Origin: Treponema sp.
GTDB taxonomy: Bacteria; Spirochaetota; Spirochaetia; Treponematales; Breznakiellaceae
Length of the DNA stretch: 8,266 nt
Direction of reading: 5' to 3'
Assembly: GCA_031283905.1 (NCBI GenBank)
Contig: JAITAW010000103.1
Coordinates: 1-8,266 of the forward strand
The first letter of the stretch is position 1. Every line of letters starts with the position of its first letter. The notes beneath the pieces are model-generated. The model saw only the letters and a list, made by a program, of their open reading frames with translations. It was not told the origin of the DNA and searched no databases. The translations under genes and the position numbers were made by a program. Positions 1 to 7,231 of this stretch are shown piece by piece.

Positions 1-108
1 GCGAACGCGTCCGTAACGGTACAGGCGGGTATACCGGTTAGTACGGCCGGATCGCCTTCGGCGCAGACGGGCGCGACAACGGGGCCCGGAACGGGAACCA
101 TAGCATGA
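1..108 (+). CDS. C-terminal 35 residues of an unidentified protein (5' end outside window)
   Basis: Frame 1 is open from the window edge to TGA at 106-108, while the other two forward frames hit stops within the first 51 bases. The 35 visible residues are dominated by Thr, Gly, Ala and Ser (for example the run SAQTGATTGPGTGTIA at the end), with no Trp or Cys and almost no charge. Such tails occur at the ends of secreted or surface proteins and as low-complexity linkers, but nothing visible identifies a family. Its stop overlaps a possible start codon in ATGA form at 105-108. The fragment is short enough that it could be chance, so confidence is modest. Confidence 0.35.
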   Translation, partial: ANASVTVQAGIPVSTAGSPSAQTGATTGPGTGTIA

Positions 109-245
109 CAAATATTGACTCAACATTATGCAATGGAATTACAAACGGCATTTCAATAAATACCGCAAAACTAGCGCAAAATCCCGCTTTTGACATCCAA
201 ACCCAAATTCTTTTGACAGCCAAATTCAGACGGGAACGGCCGTAA
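105..245 (+). CDS. Possible small ORF, 46 aa, overlapping the upstream stop (doubtful)
   Basis: ATG at 105 overlaps the preceding TGA as ATGA, the usual geometry of translational coupling, and the frame stays open for 46 codons to TAA at 243-245. The product starts MTNIDSTLCNGITNG and ends in a basic tail (FRRERP). It has no obvious signal peptide or membrane helix, and I recognise no family. It is more A/T-rich than the flanking DNA. No good Shine-Dalgarno precedes it, only weak GGGA-like bases about 10 nt upstream. Another frame over 194-289 is also open and ends NLTLNASAGSTPPQ, so the region might be a frameshifted gene remnant. Treat as unproven. Confidence 0.2.
   Translation: MTNIDSTLCNGITNGISINTAKLAQNPAFDIQTQILLTAKFRRERP
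188..224 (+). repeat. Pair of 14-bp direct repeats, 23 bp apart
   Basis: TTTTGACATCCAAA at 188-201 and TTTTGACAGCCAAA at 211-224 differ at one base and start 23 bp apart, about two helical turns. Each contains a perfect TTGACA, but neither has a -10 box at a suitable distance. They are therefore more likely a tandem protein-binding site or chance than two promoters. The spacing is not a multiple of three, so this is not a repeat at the protein level. Confidence 0.35.
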
Positions 246-432
246 ATCTGACATTGAACGCATCCGCCGGTTCAACGCCGCCGCAATAGGCGGTCAGGAG
301 GCGGACTACGGAATCCCCCTCTTGAAGCCGCGAAACGGCGGCGCATAGCGGCGGTTTCATGCTCGTTGCGGAGGGAGCATTGGAATACGCGATGCAATAT
401 TCCGCCCTTTGAGACGGCTTTGCATAGTCATG
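246..432. other. Non-coding region upstream of leuB with GC-rich hairpins
   Basis: No supportable gene is seen on either strand. Short inverted repeats are CCGCC 278-282 with GGCGG 289-293 (loop of 6), GCCG 327-330 with CGGC 336-339, GAAAC 332-336 with GTTTC 354-358, and ATGCTC 359-364 with GAGCAT 375-380 (loop of 10). None is followed by a T run, so none is a standard intrinsic terminator. I see no T-box, leucine-rich leader peptide or riboswitch core. The minus-strand frame over 226-438 is open but has no support as a gene. Confidence 0.35.
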
Positions 433-461
433 TTGCAAAAAAGTACCGGATATGTTAGATT
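433..461 (+). promoter_or_regulatory. Sigma70-type extended -10 promoter for leuB-purD
   Basis: TTGCAA (433-438) is followed after 17 bases by TAGATT (456-461), and TG at 453-454 forms an extended -10 element. Standard spacing puts +1 at about 468, which is the A of the leuB ATG, implying a leaderless transcript. Individual hexamers are imperfect (four of six matches each), so the call rests on the combination of spacing, the TG element and position. Confidence 0.5.
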
Positions 462-467
462 TGTTCC

Positions 468-1601
468 ATGACGTATTCGATAGCCTTGATTCCCGGAGAC
501 GGGATTGGTCCTGAAGTGATTAAACCGGCGGTGAAAGCCCTTGACGCGGCCGGCGGCGCAGGGGGACATGTTTTTGATTATGTGGAGCTTAAAGCGGGCG
601 GTTGCGCCATTGACAGTACGGGCGAGCCTCTGCCCGGGGAGACGCTTGAAGCCGCCGGACAGTGCGATGCCGTACTGTTGGGCGCGGTTGGCGGGCCGCA
701 ATGGGAAAGCCTGCCCGGTCATCTGCGCCCGGAACGCGCCCTCCTGGGATTGCGGGCCGGTTTGGGCGTGTTTGCGAATCTGCGCCCGGCAAAACTGCTG
801 CCCCAGTTGCGGAGCGCGTGTCCGCTTAAAGATGAAGTTCTCGTTTCCGGCAATTGCGAAGGCAAACCGGAATTCGATCTACTCATCGTGCGGGAACTTA
901 CCGGAGGGCTTTATTTCGGGGAACGGGGGCGAAGCGCGGATGGCAAAACGGCTTTTGACACAGAAACCTATTCATGGAACGAGGTAGAGCGGGTGTTGCG
1001 TACGGGCTATGAAGCCGCCAAGGTCAGACGGAAGAAGCTCTGCATAGTGGATAAGGCGAATGTACTCGAATCGTCCCGTTTTTGGCGCGAGGTGGCCGCC
1101 GTTGTGTCGAAAGAGTATCCCGGTATTGAGACATCGTTCCTCTATGTTGACAACGCCGCCATGCAGCTTGTCCGCGCTCCCGGACAGTTCGACGTTATCG
1201 TAACGTCGAATCTTTTCGGCGACATTCTCTCCGATGAGGCGTCGGTACTGACCGGATCCATCGGTATGCTGCCTTCGGCGAGCCTCGGCAGCCCGCGTGA
1301 TCCGCTTGCCAAAAACGGCCGTTTTATGGGCATGTACGAGCCGATACATGGTTCCGCGCCCGACATTGCCGGTAAAAACATCGCAAATCCGCTCGGTACG
1401 ATCCTTTCAGCCGCGCTGATGCTCCGTTATTCCTTTGGGCTTGAAAAAGAAGCCCGCGCCGTTGAGGATGCGGTGAGCGCCGCGCTGGACGCGGGGTTGC
1501 GCACTCCGGACATTGCGGGCAGGGGGCCGGAGGCGGCGAATGAAACGATTGCCGGTACCAAGGAAATGGGCGAAGCCGTTGTAAAACTGTTGGAGAAATG
1601 A
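468..1601 (+). CDS. leuB: 3-isopropylmalate dehydrogenase LeuB
   Basis: Catalyses the NAD-dependent oxidation and decarboxylation of 3-isopropylmalate to 4-methyl-2-oxopentanoate, the third step of leucine synthesis, in the cytosol as a homodimer. The 377-residue product begins with the family nucleotide-fold motif (IPGDGIGPEV, 8-17). It has the substrate arginines R96, R106 and R142, the signature RELTGGLYFGERG (142-154) with Y149, and the catalytic K196 in IVDKANVL. Metal-binding aspartates are D228 (YVDNAAM), D252 and D256 (FGDILSDEAS). The NAD-binding EPIHGSAPDIAGKNIANP lies at 291-308. RELTGG argues for LeuB over isocitrate or tartrate dehydrogenase relatives. It is slightly longer than usual, partly from about seven extra residues at 121-140. 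The start is fixed by an in-frame TAG at 456 and the canonical N-terminus. No Shine-Dalgarno precedes it. leuA, leuC and leuD are not in the window; purD follows after 3 bases. Confidence 0.97.
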   Translation: MTYSIALIPGDGIGPEVIKPAVKALDAAGGAGGHVFDYVELKAGGCAIDSTGEPLPGETLEAAGQCDAVLLGAVGGPQWESLPGHLRPERALLGLRAGLGVFANLRPAKLLPQLRSACPLKDEVLVSGNCEGKPEFDLLIVRELTGGLYFGERGRSADGKTAFDTETYSWNEVERVLRTGYEAAKVRRKKLCIVDKANVLESSRFWREVAAVVSKEYPGIETSFLYVDNAAMQLVRAPGQFDVIVTSNLFGDILSDEASVLTGSIGMLPSASLGSPRDPLAKNGRFMGMYEPIHGSAPDIAGKNIANPLGTILSAALMLRYSFGLEKEARAVEDAVSAALDAGLRTPDIAGRGPEAANETIAGTKEMGEAVVKLLEK

Positions 1602-1604
1602 AAC

Positions 1605-2930
1605 ATGAACGTACTTGTTATAGGCTCCGGCGGACGGGAACACGCCATTGCGTGGAAACTCGCCCTGTCTCCAAAGGTTGACGCGGTCTTTGTGGCTCCG
1701 GGCAACGGCGGAACCGCGCTTGAAAAAAAATGCGAGAATGCGCTTGCCGGTGTTGATCCTGAAACGGAAACCGGACAGATGATTCTGGCCGATTTTGCCG
1801 AAAGAGCGGGCGTTGCTTTCAGCGTGGTTGGTCCTGAAGCGCCGCTTGCTTCGGGTATCGTCACCGCGTTCCACAGCCGTTCCCTTGCCATTGTGGGTCC
1901 TGACAAAAAGGCGGCGCGGCTTGAGGCAAGCAAGGCGTTCGCAAAGGCTTTTATGGCGAAATACGGCGTCCGTACTGCGGCAAGCGGAGAATTTTCCGCG
2001 ATAGGCGCGGGCTTTGAAGATGCGCTTCGGTATGTGAAAACTCATTTTTCCCAAACCAAACAGCCCGTTGTCATCAAAGCTGACGGGCTTGTCGCGGGCA
2101 AAGGCGTTATCATTGCGAATTACTTTACGGAAGCCGAAATGTGCCTGCGCTCTTTTATGAAAGACGGCGTTATCGGGGACGCGGGGAGGACCGTTGTGAT
2201 TGAAGACTTCCTGCCCGGCAAAGAGGTTTCCGTTCTTGCCGCCGTGAGTGTTCGGAACGGCGCGGGTGTTATCGCGCCCTTCATTGCGGCGCGGGATCAC
2301 AAACGCCGCTTTGACGGCGACATGGGTCCCAACACGGGCGGCATGGGCGCTATTGCGCCGGTTCCGAACTTCACAGAAGCGGCGCAAGTGGATTTTCGCT
2401 CGTTGATCCTTGAGCCGACTCTGAAAGGATTGAGGGCGGAAAACGTTGATTACCGGGGATTCATCTTTTTCGGACTCATGGTACAGGACGGACGCTGTTA
2501 TCTGCTTGAATACAACGTGCGTTTGGGAGATCCTGAAACACAGGCGGTCTTGCCGTTGCTCGACTCGGACTTCGCGGATGTGTGCGCCGCGATTCTGGAT
2601 GGGAGCCTGACGGAGAACCAGTTTGCGTGGAAACAGGGCGCGGTGTGCGCTCCGGTCGCTGTCGCGGGCGGATACCCGGGTTCATACCGGAAAGGCGATC
2701 TTGTTACGGTAAACGGCGCGGCTCCGGACGGCGGCGAATTGTCCCCCGGCGTGAAACTCTTTGCCGCAGGCGTACGCCTGCAAGACGGCAATTTCTTCAC
2801 CTCCGGCGGCAGGACGCTTGCCGTCTCAGCATACGGCGCTGACACGGAGAGCGCGAGAAGCAATGCGTATCGCGCGCTTGAGTCGGTGCGCTTTGACGGT
2901 ATGGACTTCCGAAAGGATATCGGACGGTAA
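1605..2930 (+). CDS. purD: Phosphoribosylamine-glycine ligase (GAR synthetase) PurD
   Basis: Joins phosphoribosylamine and glycine with ATP to form glycinamide ribonucleotide, the second step of de novo purine synthesis, in the cytosol. The 441-residue product is full length. The N-terminal domain starts NVLVIGSGGREHAIAWKL (2-19) and includes APGNGGTA (31-38). The ATP-grasp part has VVIKADGLVAGKGVIIA (155-171), VVIEDFLPGKEVSV (197-210) and the PurD signature DHKRRFDGDMGPNTGGMGA (231-249). Metal and nucleotide residues sit in LLEYNVRLGDPETQ (300-313). The C-terminal domain ends in RKDIGR, typical of the family. The ATG follows the leuB stop by 3 bases and is preceded by GGAG at 1592-1595 inside the leuB end, so the two genes are almost certainly cotranscribed and probably translationally coupled. 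No intrinsic terminator is visible after it. Confidence 0.97.
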   Translation: MNVLVIGSGGREHAIAWKLALSPKVDAVFVAPGNGGTALEKKCENALAGVDPETETGQMILADFAERAGVAFSVVGPEAPLASGIVTAFHSRSLAIVGPDKKAARLEASKAFAKAFMAKYGVRTAASGEFSAIGAGFEDALRYVKTHFSQTKQPVVIKADGLVAGKGVIIANYFTEAEMCLRSFMKDGVIGDAGRTVVIEDFLPGKEVSVLAAVSVRNGAGVIAPFIAARDHKRRFDGDMGPNTGGMGAIAPVPNFTEAAQVDFRSLILEPTLKGLRAENVDYRGFIFFGLMVQDGRCYLLEYNVRLGDPETQAVLPLLDSDFADVCAAILDGSLTENQFAWKQGAVCAPVAVAGGYPGSYRKGDLVTVNGAAPDGGELSPGVKLFAAGVRLQDGNFFTSGGRTLAVSAYGADTESARSNAYRALESVRFDGMDFRKDIGR

Positions 2931-2931
2931 C

Positions 2932-2993
2932 ATGCGTACGTACACACGCTATGCGTACACTCCGCGCCGCCATACGTTTTCCCTTTTCGCATG
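2932..2993 (+). repeat. Short repeats in the purD-fliG gap
   Basis: ATGCGTAC occurs twice (2932-2939 and 2951-2958), and CATGCG at 2931-2936 has its inverted copy CGCATG at 2988-2993. The stems are too short and far apart to form a convincing terminator. They may be a binding site for control of the downstream promoter, or chance. Confidence 0.2.
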
Positions 2994-3015
2994 TGAATTC
3001 TTTCCTTGCACGCTC

Positions 3016-3044
3016 TTGAAATCATAGAGTCTTTTTGTTAAAAT
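3016..3044 (+). promoter_or_regulatory. Sigma70-type promoter for fliG and the M16C peptidase
   Basis: TTGAAA (3016-3021), a 17-base spacer, and TAAAAT (3039-3044), each matching the consensus at five of six positions. Expected +1 is near 3051-3053, at the ATG of the fliG gene. This is a housekeeping-type promoter; I see no sigma28-type flagellar promoter nearby. Confidence 0.55.
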
Positions 3045-3052
3045 CCCTTTCG

Positions 3053-4138
3053 ATGGCGAGAAAACCCGGCTATTCCACTTTATCGGACCTGTTTCAAGAT
3101 GATGAGTCCGGACAGGAACTGGTCAAGACCGGTGGTGAAGATTCAAAATACCGGAAAGTGGCGAAACTCCTCATACTTATCGGCGGGGAGGAAGCGGCGA
3201 AAATACTTTCAAAGCTCAATGTAAAGCAGGCGGAGCTTGTTTCCAAAGAAATCGCTTCAATAAAAGGCATTACACAAGCGGAAGCGGAGAAATTATTCTC
3301 CGAATTCCGGTCTTTTATGGCGCTTTCATCCGGAGGATATAAGGGATCGTTTACGGGCGGGGTTGACGAGGCACGGAAGCTTTTGCACGCGACGTACGGA
3401 CCTGAAAAGGGCGAGGCGATGCTTAGGAAGATAGCGCCGGAGGCTATAGAGAATCCTTTTGGGTTTCTTGAGGACTTTACGGCGGAGCAACTAGGCATCC
3501 TCTTTAAAGATGAAGCCCCGGCGACCGAGGCGCTGGTACTTTCAAGGCTGCCCGCGAGACTGGTCGCGGAGGTGATAAAGCATGAGGAGCCTTCAAGGAA
3601 AATCGAGATCGTCAAACGCATCGCCAAGATGAACAAGGTAGCGCCGTCCGTCATGGAACAAGTGGCGGTCGCGCTCAAAGAGAAAGCCCGAAAAATAGGC
3701 GGAACCGATTCCGAACAGATTGACGGCATGAAGGCGCTTGCGGAGATACTCAAAGCATCGGACGCCTCTTTTGAATCAAGACTCCTTGAGGAACTGGAAG
3801 GCGATGATCCGTCCTTGAGCTACAATTTGAGGGCGAGGCTCTACACGCTTGACGACATACTCCGCATGAGCGATCTTGCCTTGGAAGAAAAACTGCGAAC
3901 CATGAGCGAAAAAGAAATTGTTTTCCTGCTGAAGGGGCGCAGGCAGATTTTTATTGACAAAATTCTGTCTAACGTCTCAGCGCCGCGCCGCGCTTTAATA
4001 CGGGAAGAAGCCGAAATTTTAGGATCCGTGTCGCGTTTCGAGGCGGATGCCGTTGCGTCTGATTTTCTGAATTGGTTCAGGCGAGGGCGGGAAAGAGGCG
4101 AGATACTGCTTGCCGATGATGAAGGTATTATCGTATAA
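3053..4138 (+). CDS. fliG: Flagellar motor switch protein FliG (divergent)
   Basis: FliG forms the rotor-side ring of the flagellar C-ring, binds FliF and FliM, and interacts with stator MotA at the membrane. The predicted 361-residue product (ATG at 3053) has an N-terminal FliG_N-like segment (KLLILIGGEEAAKILSKLN), a middle armadillo-like region, and a C-terminal FliG_C domain with LLKGRRQIFIDKILSNVS, IREEAEILGSV and a final RGEILL stretch. The middle-domain EHPQ motif is replaced by DEAPA. The TTG at 3035 would add six residues, but it lies inside the promoter. Neither start has a convincing Shine-Dalgarno, and the ATG sits at the predicted +1. A highly charged tail (LADDEGIIV) follows. Spirochaetes often carry two FliG paralogues; this one resembles a divergent copy. 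The peptidase gene follows after 21 bases, probably in the same transcript. Confidence 0.88.
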   Translation: MARKPGYSTLSDLFQDDESGQELVKTGGEDSKYRKVAKLLILIGGEEAAKILSKLNVKQAELVSKEIASIKGITQAEAEKLFSEFRSFMALSSGGYKGSFTGGVDEARKLLHATYGPEKGEAMLRKIAPEAIENPFGFLEDFTAEQLGILFKDEAPATEALVLSRLPARLVAEVIKHEEPSRKIEIVKRIAKMNKVAPSVMEQVAVALKEKARKIGGTDSEQIDGMKALAEILKASDASFESRLLEELEGDDPSLSYNLRARLYTLDDILRMSDLALEEKLRTMSEKEIVFLLKGRRQIFIDKILSNVSAPRRALIREEAEILGSVSRFEADAVASDFLNWFRRGRERGEILLADDEGIIV

Positions 4139-4139
4139 A
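4110..4139 (+). promoter_or_regulatory. Possible internal promoter before the M16C peptidase gene
   Basis: TTGCCG (4110-4115) and TATAAA (4134-4139), 18 bases apart, overlap the end of the fliG gene. Expected +1 would be near 4146, just before the AAAGAGGTG ribosome binding site at 4147-4155. The -35 match is moderate and the site could be chance, so readthrough from the fliG promoter remains the simpler supply. Confidence 0.25.
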
Positions 4140-4159
4140 TTTGTGTAAAGAGGTGTATT

Positions 4160-7100
4160 ATGGAAACGATGTTGAGAAAGGGGCAAGTGGCAAGCGGGTT
4201 CGAAATTCTTGATATCGCCGATTTGAGCGAAATTAATGCCGTGGGCGTTTACGCCAGACATATAAAAACCGGCGCGGAGGTGTTTCACATTCTGAATGAC
4301 GATGAAGAGAATCTTTTTGCCTTCAGTTTCGCAACTGTTCCTGAGGATTCAACCGGCGTCGCCCATATTATAGAACATTCTGTGCTGTGCGGATCCGAAC
4401 GTTATCCTCTGAAAGACGCCTTTCTCGCGCTGGGTCAGGGCAGCCTCCAAACCTATCTCAATGCGTGGACGTTCCCTGATAAGACCGTGTATCCGGCAAG
4501 TTCGGTCAACGAGCGCGACTACTTTAATATAATGGACGTATACACGGACGCGGTGTTTCGCCCCCTCCTATCCGAGTGGACGTTTATGCAGGAAGGACAC
4601 CGGCTGGAACTTATTGACGGCGAGGCAGCCGCCGGTACATCAAAAGGGAAAAAACTCTCCATCACGGGGGTTGTGTACAATGAAATGAAGGGCGCGTATT
4701 CTTCGATTGAGACGGTCGCCGAGCGCTTTATGACGCGGACGCTGTTTGAGGGAACGCCGTACGCCTATGAATCGGGAGGAGATCCCGAATGTATACCGGA
4801 TTTGACCTTTGAATATTTCAAAAATTTTCACAAAAGCCGCTATTCTCCGGCGAATTGCAAGATTTTTTTGGCGGGTAATATCGCAAGCGAAAAACAATTC
4901 GCTTTCTTGGACAATATATTGTCGGCATTGCCTACAGACGCCGCCGCGCCACCGCTTCCGTTGGCAAAAAAGTGGGAAAAACCGAAGCGGGCGCGGGCGC
5001 AATGCCCTGCGGGAGGCAAGGAAAAGGCTACGGTTCTGCTTTCGTGGCTCTGTGGCAACGCGACGGATCCGGACGAAACAATGACGCTTGCCATCCTATC
5101 CGAAATTCTCATGGGACACGACGGGTCTCCACTTGCCAAGGCGCTCGTTGAGTCAGGGTTGGGAGAGGATCTGGCGCCGGCAAGCGGGTTTGAGGATGAA
5201 TACAGGCAGACCTTTATGGCTGTGGGCTTGCGGGGCGTTGATTTCTCCAAAACGACGGCCGAAGCAATTGAACGGCTTGTTATGGAAGAACTGCGGCGTT
5301 TGACGCGGAAAGGCGTCCCGAAAGAAGAAATTGAAGCCGCCGTGGTTTCCCTTGAATTTTCAAACCGAGAAATAAACAGATATCATGGTCCTTTTTCTCT
5401 TGTTTGGCTGCAACGGACATTGCGCGGCTGGCTGCACGGAGAGAAACCGTGGGAAAGCCTGCTCTTCCTACCTTCTTTCACCAGAATAAAAGAGAAACTC
5501 AACGGTGCGGAAGGCGGACGCTATGTTGAACAACTTATTCAGACATACCTGCTTGACAACCCGCACTACGCCTTGCTTTCCATTGAACCGGAAACGGATT
5601 GCCGGGAAGCAGGCTTTCTTGGGAAAAAAGAAGCCGCTCTCGCGCAAAAATTAGCGGAAAAACAGGCCGCGCTTTCAAAGGCGGAATTAAAAGCCATAGA
5701 GAAAAAAGCGAGGGAACTTGAAAAATTGCAGGGTGAAAAGGATAGCCCGGAAGCGCTGGCATCTGTTCCTCACCTGTCCGTACGCGATCTTTCGCGGGAA
5801 ATCGTTGTAATTCCCCGAAAACTATTTGATGCGGGCGGCGTACCTGTTCTGGTGCATGATCTCTTCACCAACGGCATCGCCTATGTGAACATCGCGTTTC
5901 CAGTTGATGTTCTTGAGCCGGAAGATTATCCGTGGCTCAGCCTGTTCAGCCGCGCTGCGGTGTCAACCGGATTGCCGGGCATGGATTATGCGGCGGTTTC
6001 GAGCCTTTTGGCCCGCACCGTAGGTGATTTTTCCTCTATCCTGAAAAGTTTTAGCATCTCGCCGGGGTCAAGCCGCAGTGTTACAACGCCATCCGGCGTT
6101 TTCGACATTCGCGGAAGGGATTGGCTTGTCTGGAACTTCAAATGCCTTGACGAGATGCTGCCTGCAAGCGTTGACCTTAGCCTCGATATCATCGCAAAAG
6201 CGGATTTTACGGATATGCGCCGGCTTAACAACATCGCGCTGAATTTCAAAAACGATCTGGCTTCCAGCGTTGCGCCGCATGGACATGGTTACGCCGTGAG
6301 CAGAGCGGGCAGGCATTTCTCACGATCACACCTTATAGAAGAAATTTGGAATGGCATCTCTCAGATCGAGTTTATCCAAAAGATAACGACAATGGACACA
6401 CCTGAAATAAGCGCGAATCTCACCCGTATACGGGACGCGCTCGCGTCCGCAGGCGCATTGATCAACCTCACGGCATGTAAAGAGACCATCGATGCGGCGG
6501 CACCGCTCTTTGAACAAAAGTACGCGGCGTTCGGCGCGCCAAAACCCCGGAATACCGGCGTATCGGAGCAGGCGTTCTTCTCGTTGTGTTCAAACGGCGT
6601 TCAACCGCCGGGCAACCGGAAGAAATACGAAACCGAAGTTTGGGCATCCCCGATGTTGCAGGTGGGATTTACCGGCGCCGTGATTCCGGCGTCGGAGTAC
6701 GCCACGCGAAATTATGTTGCGGAACTGTTGCTGTCTCATTACGCGGCGACGGGCGAATTGTGGGAAAACATCCGCATGAAAGGCGGCGCGTATGGGGCGT
6801 TTGCATATCTCAACGGATTGGATCGCAGTTTCTGCCTTGCAAGTTACCGTGATCCGGGGCCGCTTAAAACATTGACCGCGTTTTACAAGTCGCTGAAAAA
6901 AATAAGCCGCAGCCGCATCGACGCCGATAGCATGGAAAAGACGATTATCGGCGTTTATGCCAATGAGACGCGCCCGCAGACGCCGAACCAGAAGGGCTTG
7001 TCCGATTATTTCAGGTTCCTTTGCGGCATTGAGGATGCGCAACGATCAAGAATTAGAAATTATTTGTTGGATATGACCGCTGATGAAGTTACGGCTGCGG

Positions 7101-7225
7101 CTGAACGCATCGCGGAGCGTATGCGGAGCGGCGTGGACAGTGCGTCCTGTGCGCTTGAAGGCATGGGCGGCGCGGAAAAAACGGCCGCGGCATTGGGCGT
7201 TGCGGCGCGGACGCTGCCTGTGTAA
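4160..7225 (+). CDS. M16C zinc metallopeptidase, PreP/falcilysin type
   Basis: An inverted-zincin peptidase expected to degrade oligopeptides, such as cleaved signal peptides, inside a closed two-halved chamber. The 1021-residue product carries HIIEH at 69-73, where H69 and H73 bind zinc and E72 is the catalytic base. The third ligand is probably E175 in VVYNEMKGAY, the usual PreP spacing. A charged helical hairpin linker (about 488-525) joins the halves. The M16C-associated domain begins near 540 and includes LFTNGIAYVNIAFP (568-581). In the C-terminal half R872 and Y878 (IRMKGGAYG) match the Arg/Tyr pair that completes the active site. The protein therefore looks intact and active. There is no signal peptide, suggesting a cytosolic location. 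AAAGAGGTG at 4147-4155 is a strong ribosome binding site 4 bases from the ATG. Position after fliG implies cotranscription; no functional link to motility is known. Confidence 0.95.
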   Translation: METMLRKGQVASGFEILDIADLSEINAVGVYARHIKTGAEVFHILNDDEENLFAFSFATVPEDSTGVAHIIEHSVLCGSERYPLKDAFLALGQGSLQTYLNAWTFPDKTVYPASSVNERDYFNIMDVYTDAVFRPLLSEWTFMQEGHRLELIDGEAAAGTSKGKKLSITGVVYNEMKGAYSSIETVAERFMTRTLFEGTPYAYESGGDPECIPDLTFEYFKNFHKSRYSPANCKIFLAGNIASEKQFAFLDNILSALPTDAAAPPLPLAKKWEKPKRARAQCPAGGKEKATVLLSWLCGNATDPDETMTLAILSEILMGHDGSPLAKALVESGLGEDLAPASGFEDEYRQTFMAVGLRGVDFSKTTAEAIERLVMEELRRLTRKGVPKEEIEAAVVSLEFSNREINRYHGPFSLVWLQRTLRGWLHGEKPWESLLFLPSFTRIKEKLNGAEGGRYVEQLIQTYLLDNPHYALLSIEPETDCREAGFLGKKEAALAQKLAEKQAALSKAELKAIEKKARELEKLQGEKDSPEALASVPHLSVRDLSREIVVIPRKLFDAGGVPVLVHDLFTNGIAYVNIAFPVDVLEPEDYPWLSLFSRAAVSTGLPGMDYAAVSSLLARTVGDFSSILKSFSISPGSSRSVTTPSGVFDIRGRDWLVWNFKCLDEMLPASVDLSLDIIAKADFTDMRRLNNIALNFKNDLASSVAPHGHGYAVSRAGRHFSRSHLIEEIWNGISQIEFIQKITTMDTPEISANLTRIRDALASAGALINLTACKETIDAAAPLFEQKYAAFGAPKPRNTGVSEQAFFSLCSNGVQPPGNRKKYETEVWASPMLQVGFTGAVIPASEYATRNYVAELLLSHYAATGELWENIRMKGGAYGAFAYLNGLDRSFCLASYRDPGPLKTLTAFYKSLKKISRSRIDADSMEKTIIGVYANETRPQTPNQKGLSDYFRFLCGIEDAQRSRIRNYLLDMTADEVTAAAERIAERMRSGVDSASCALEGMGGAEKTAAALGVAARTLPV

Positions 7226-7231
7226 AGAGAC

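Noticed and set aside
188..218. Two perfect TTGACA hexamers as promoter -35 boxes
   Set aside because: No -10-like hexamer occurs 16-18 bases after either one.
226..722. Minus-strand frames over 226-438 and 357-722 upstream of and into leuB
   Set aside because: No ribosome binding site or promoter supports them, the second overlaps leuB heavily, and neither product resembles a known family.
1407..2387. Long open frame of 326 codons on the minus strand
   Set aside because: It lies wholly antisense to the certain leuB and purD genes, has a shadow-like composition rich in Arg, His and Asn, and shows no recognisable domain. High GC coding DNA commonly leaves such antisense frames.
3094..3753. 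Open frame of 219 codons on the minus strand
   Set aside because: Antisense to the fliG gene, very Ser-rich with no domain; an expected shadow of the Glu/Lys/Ala-rich sense protein.
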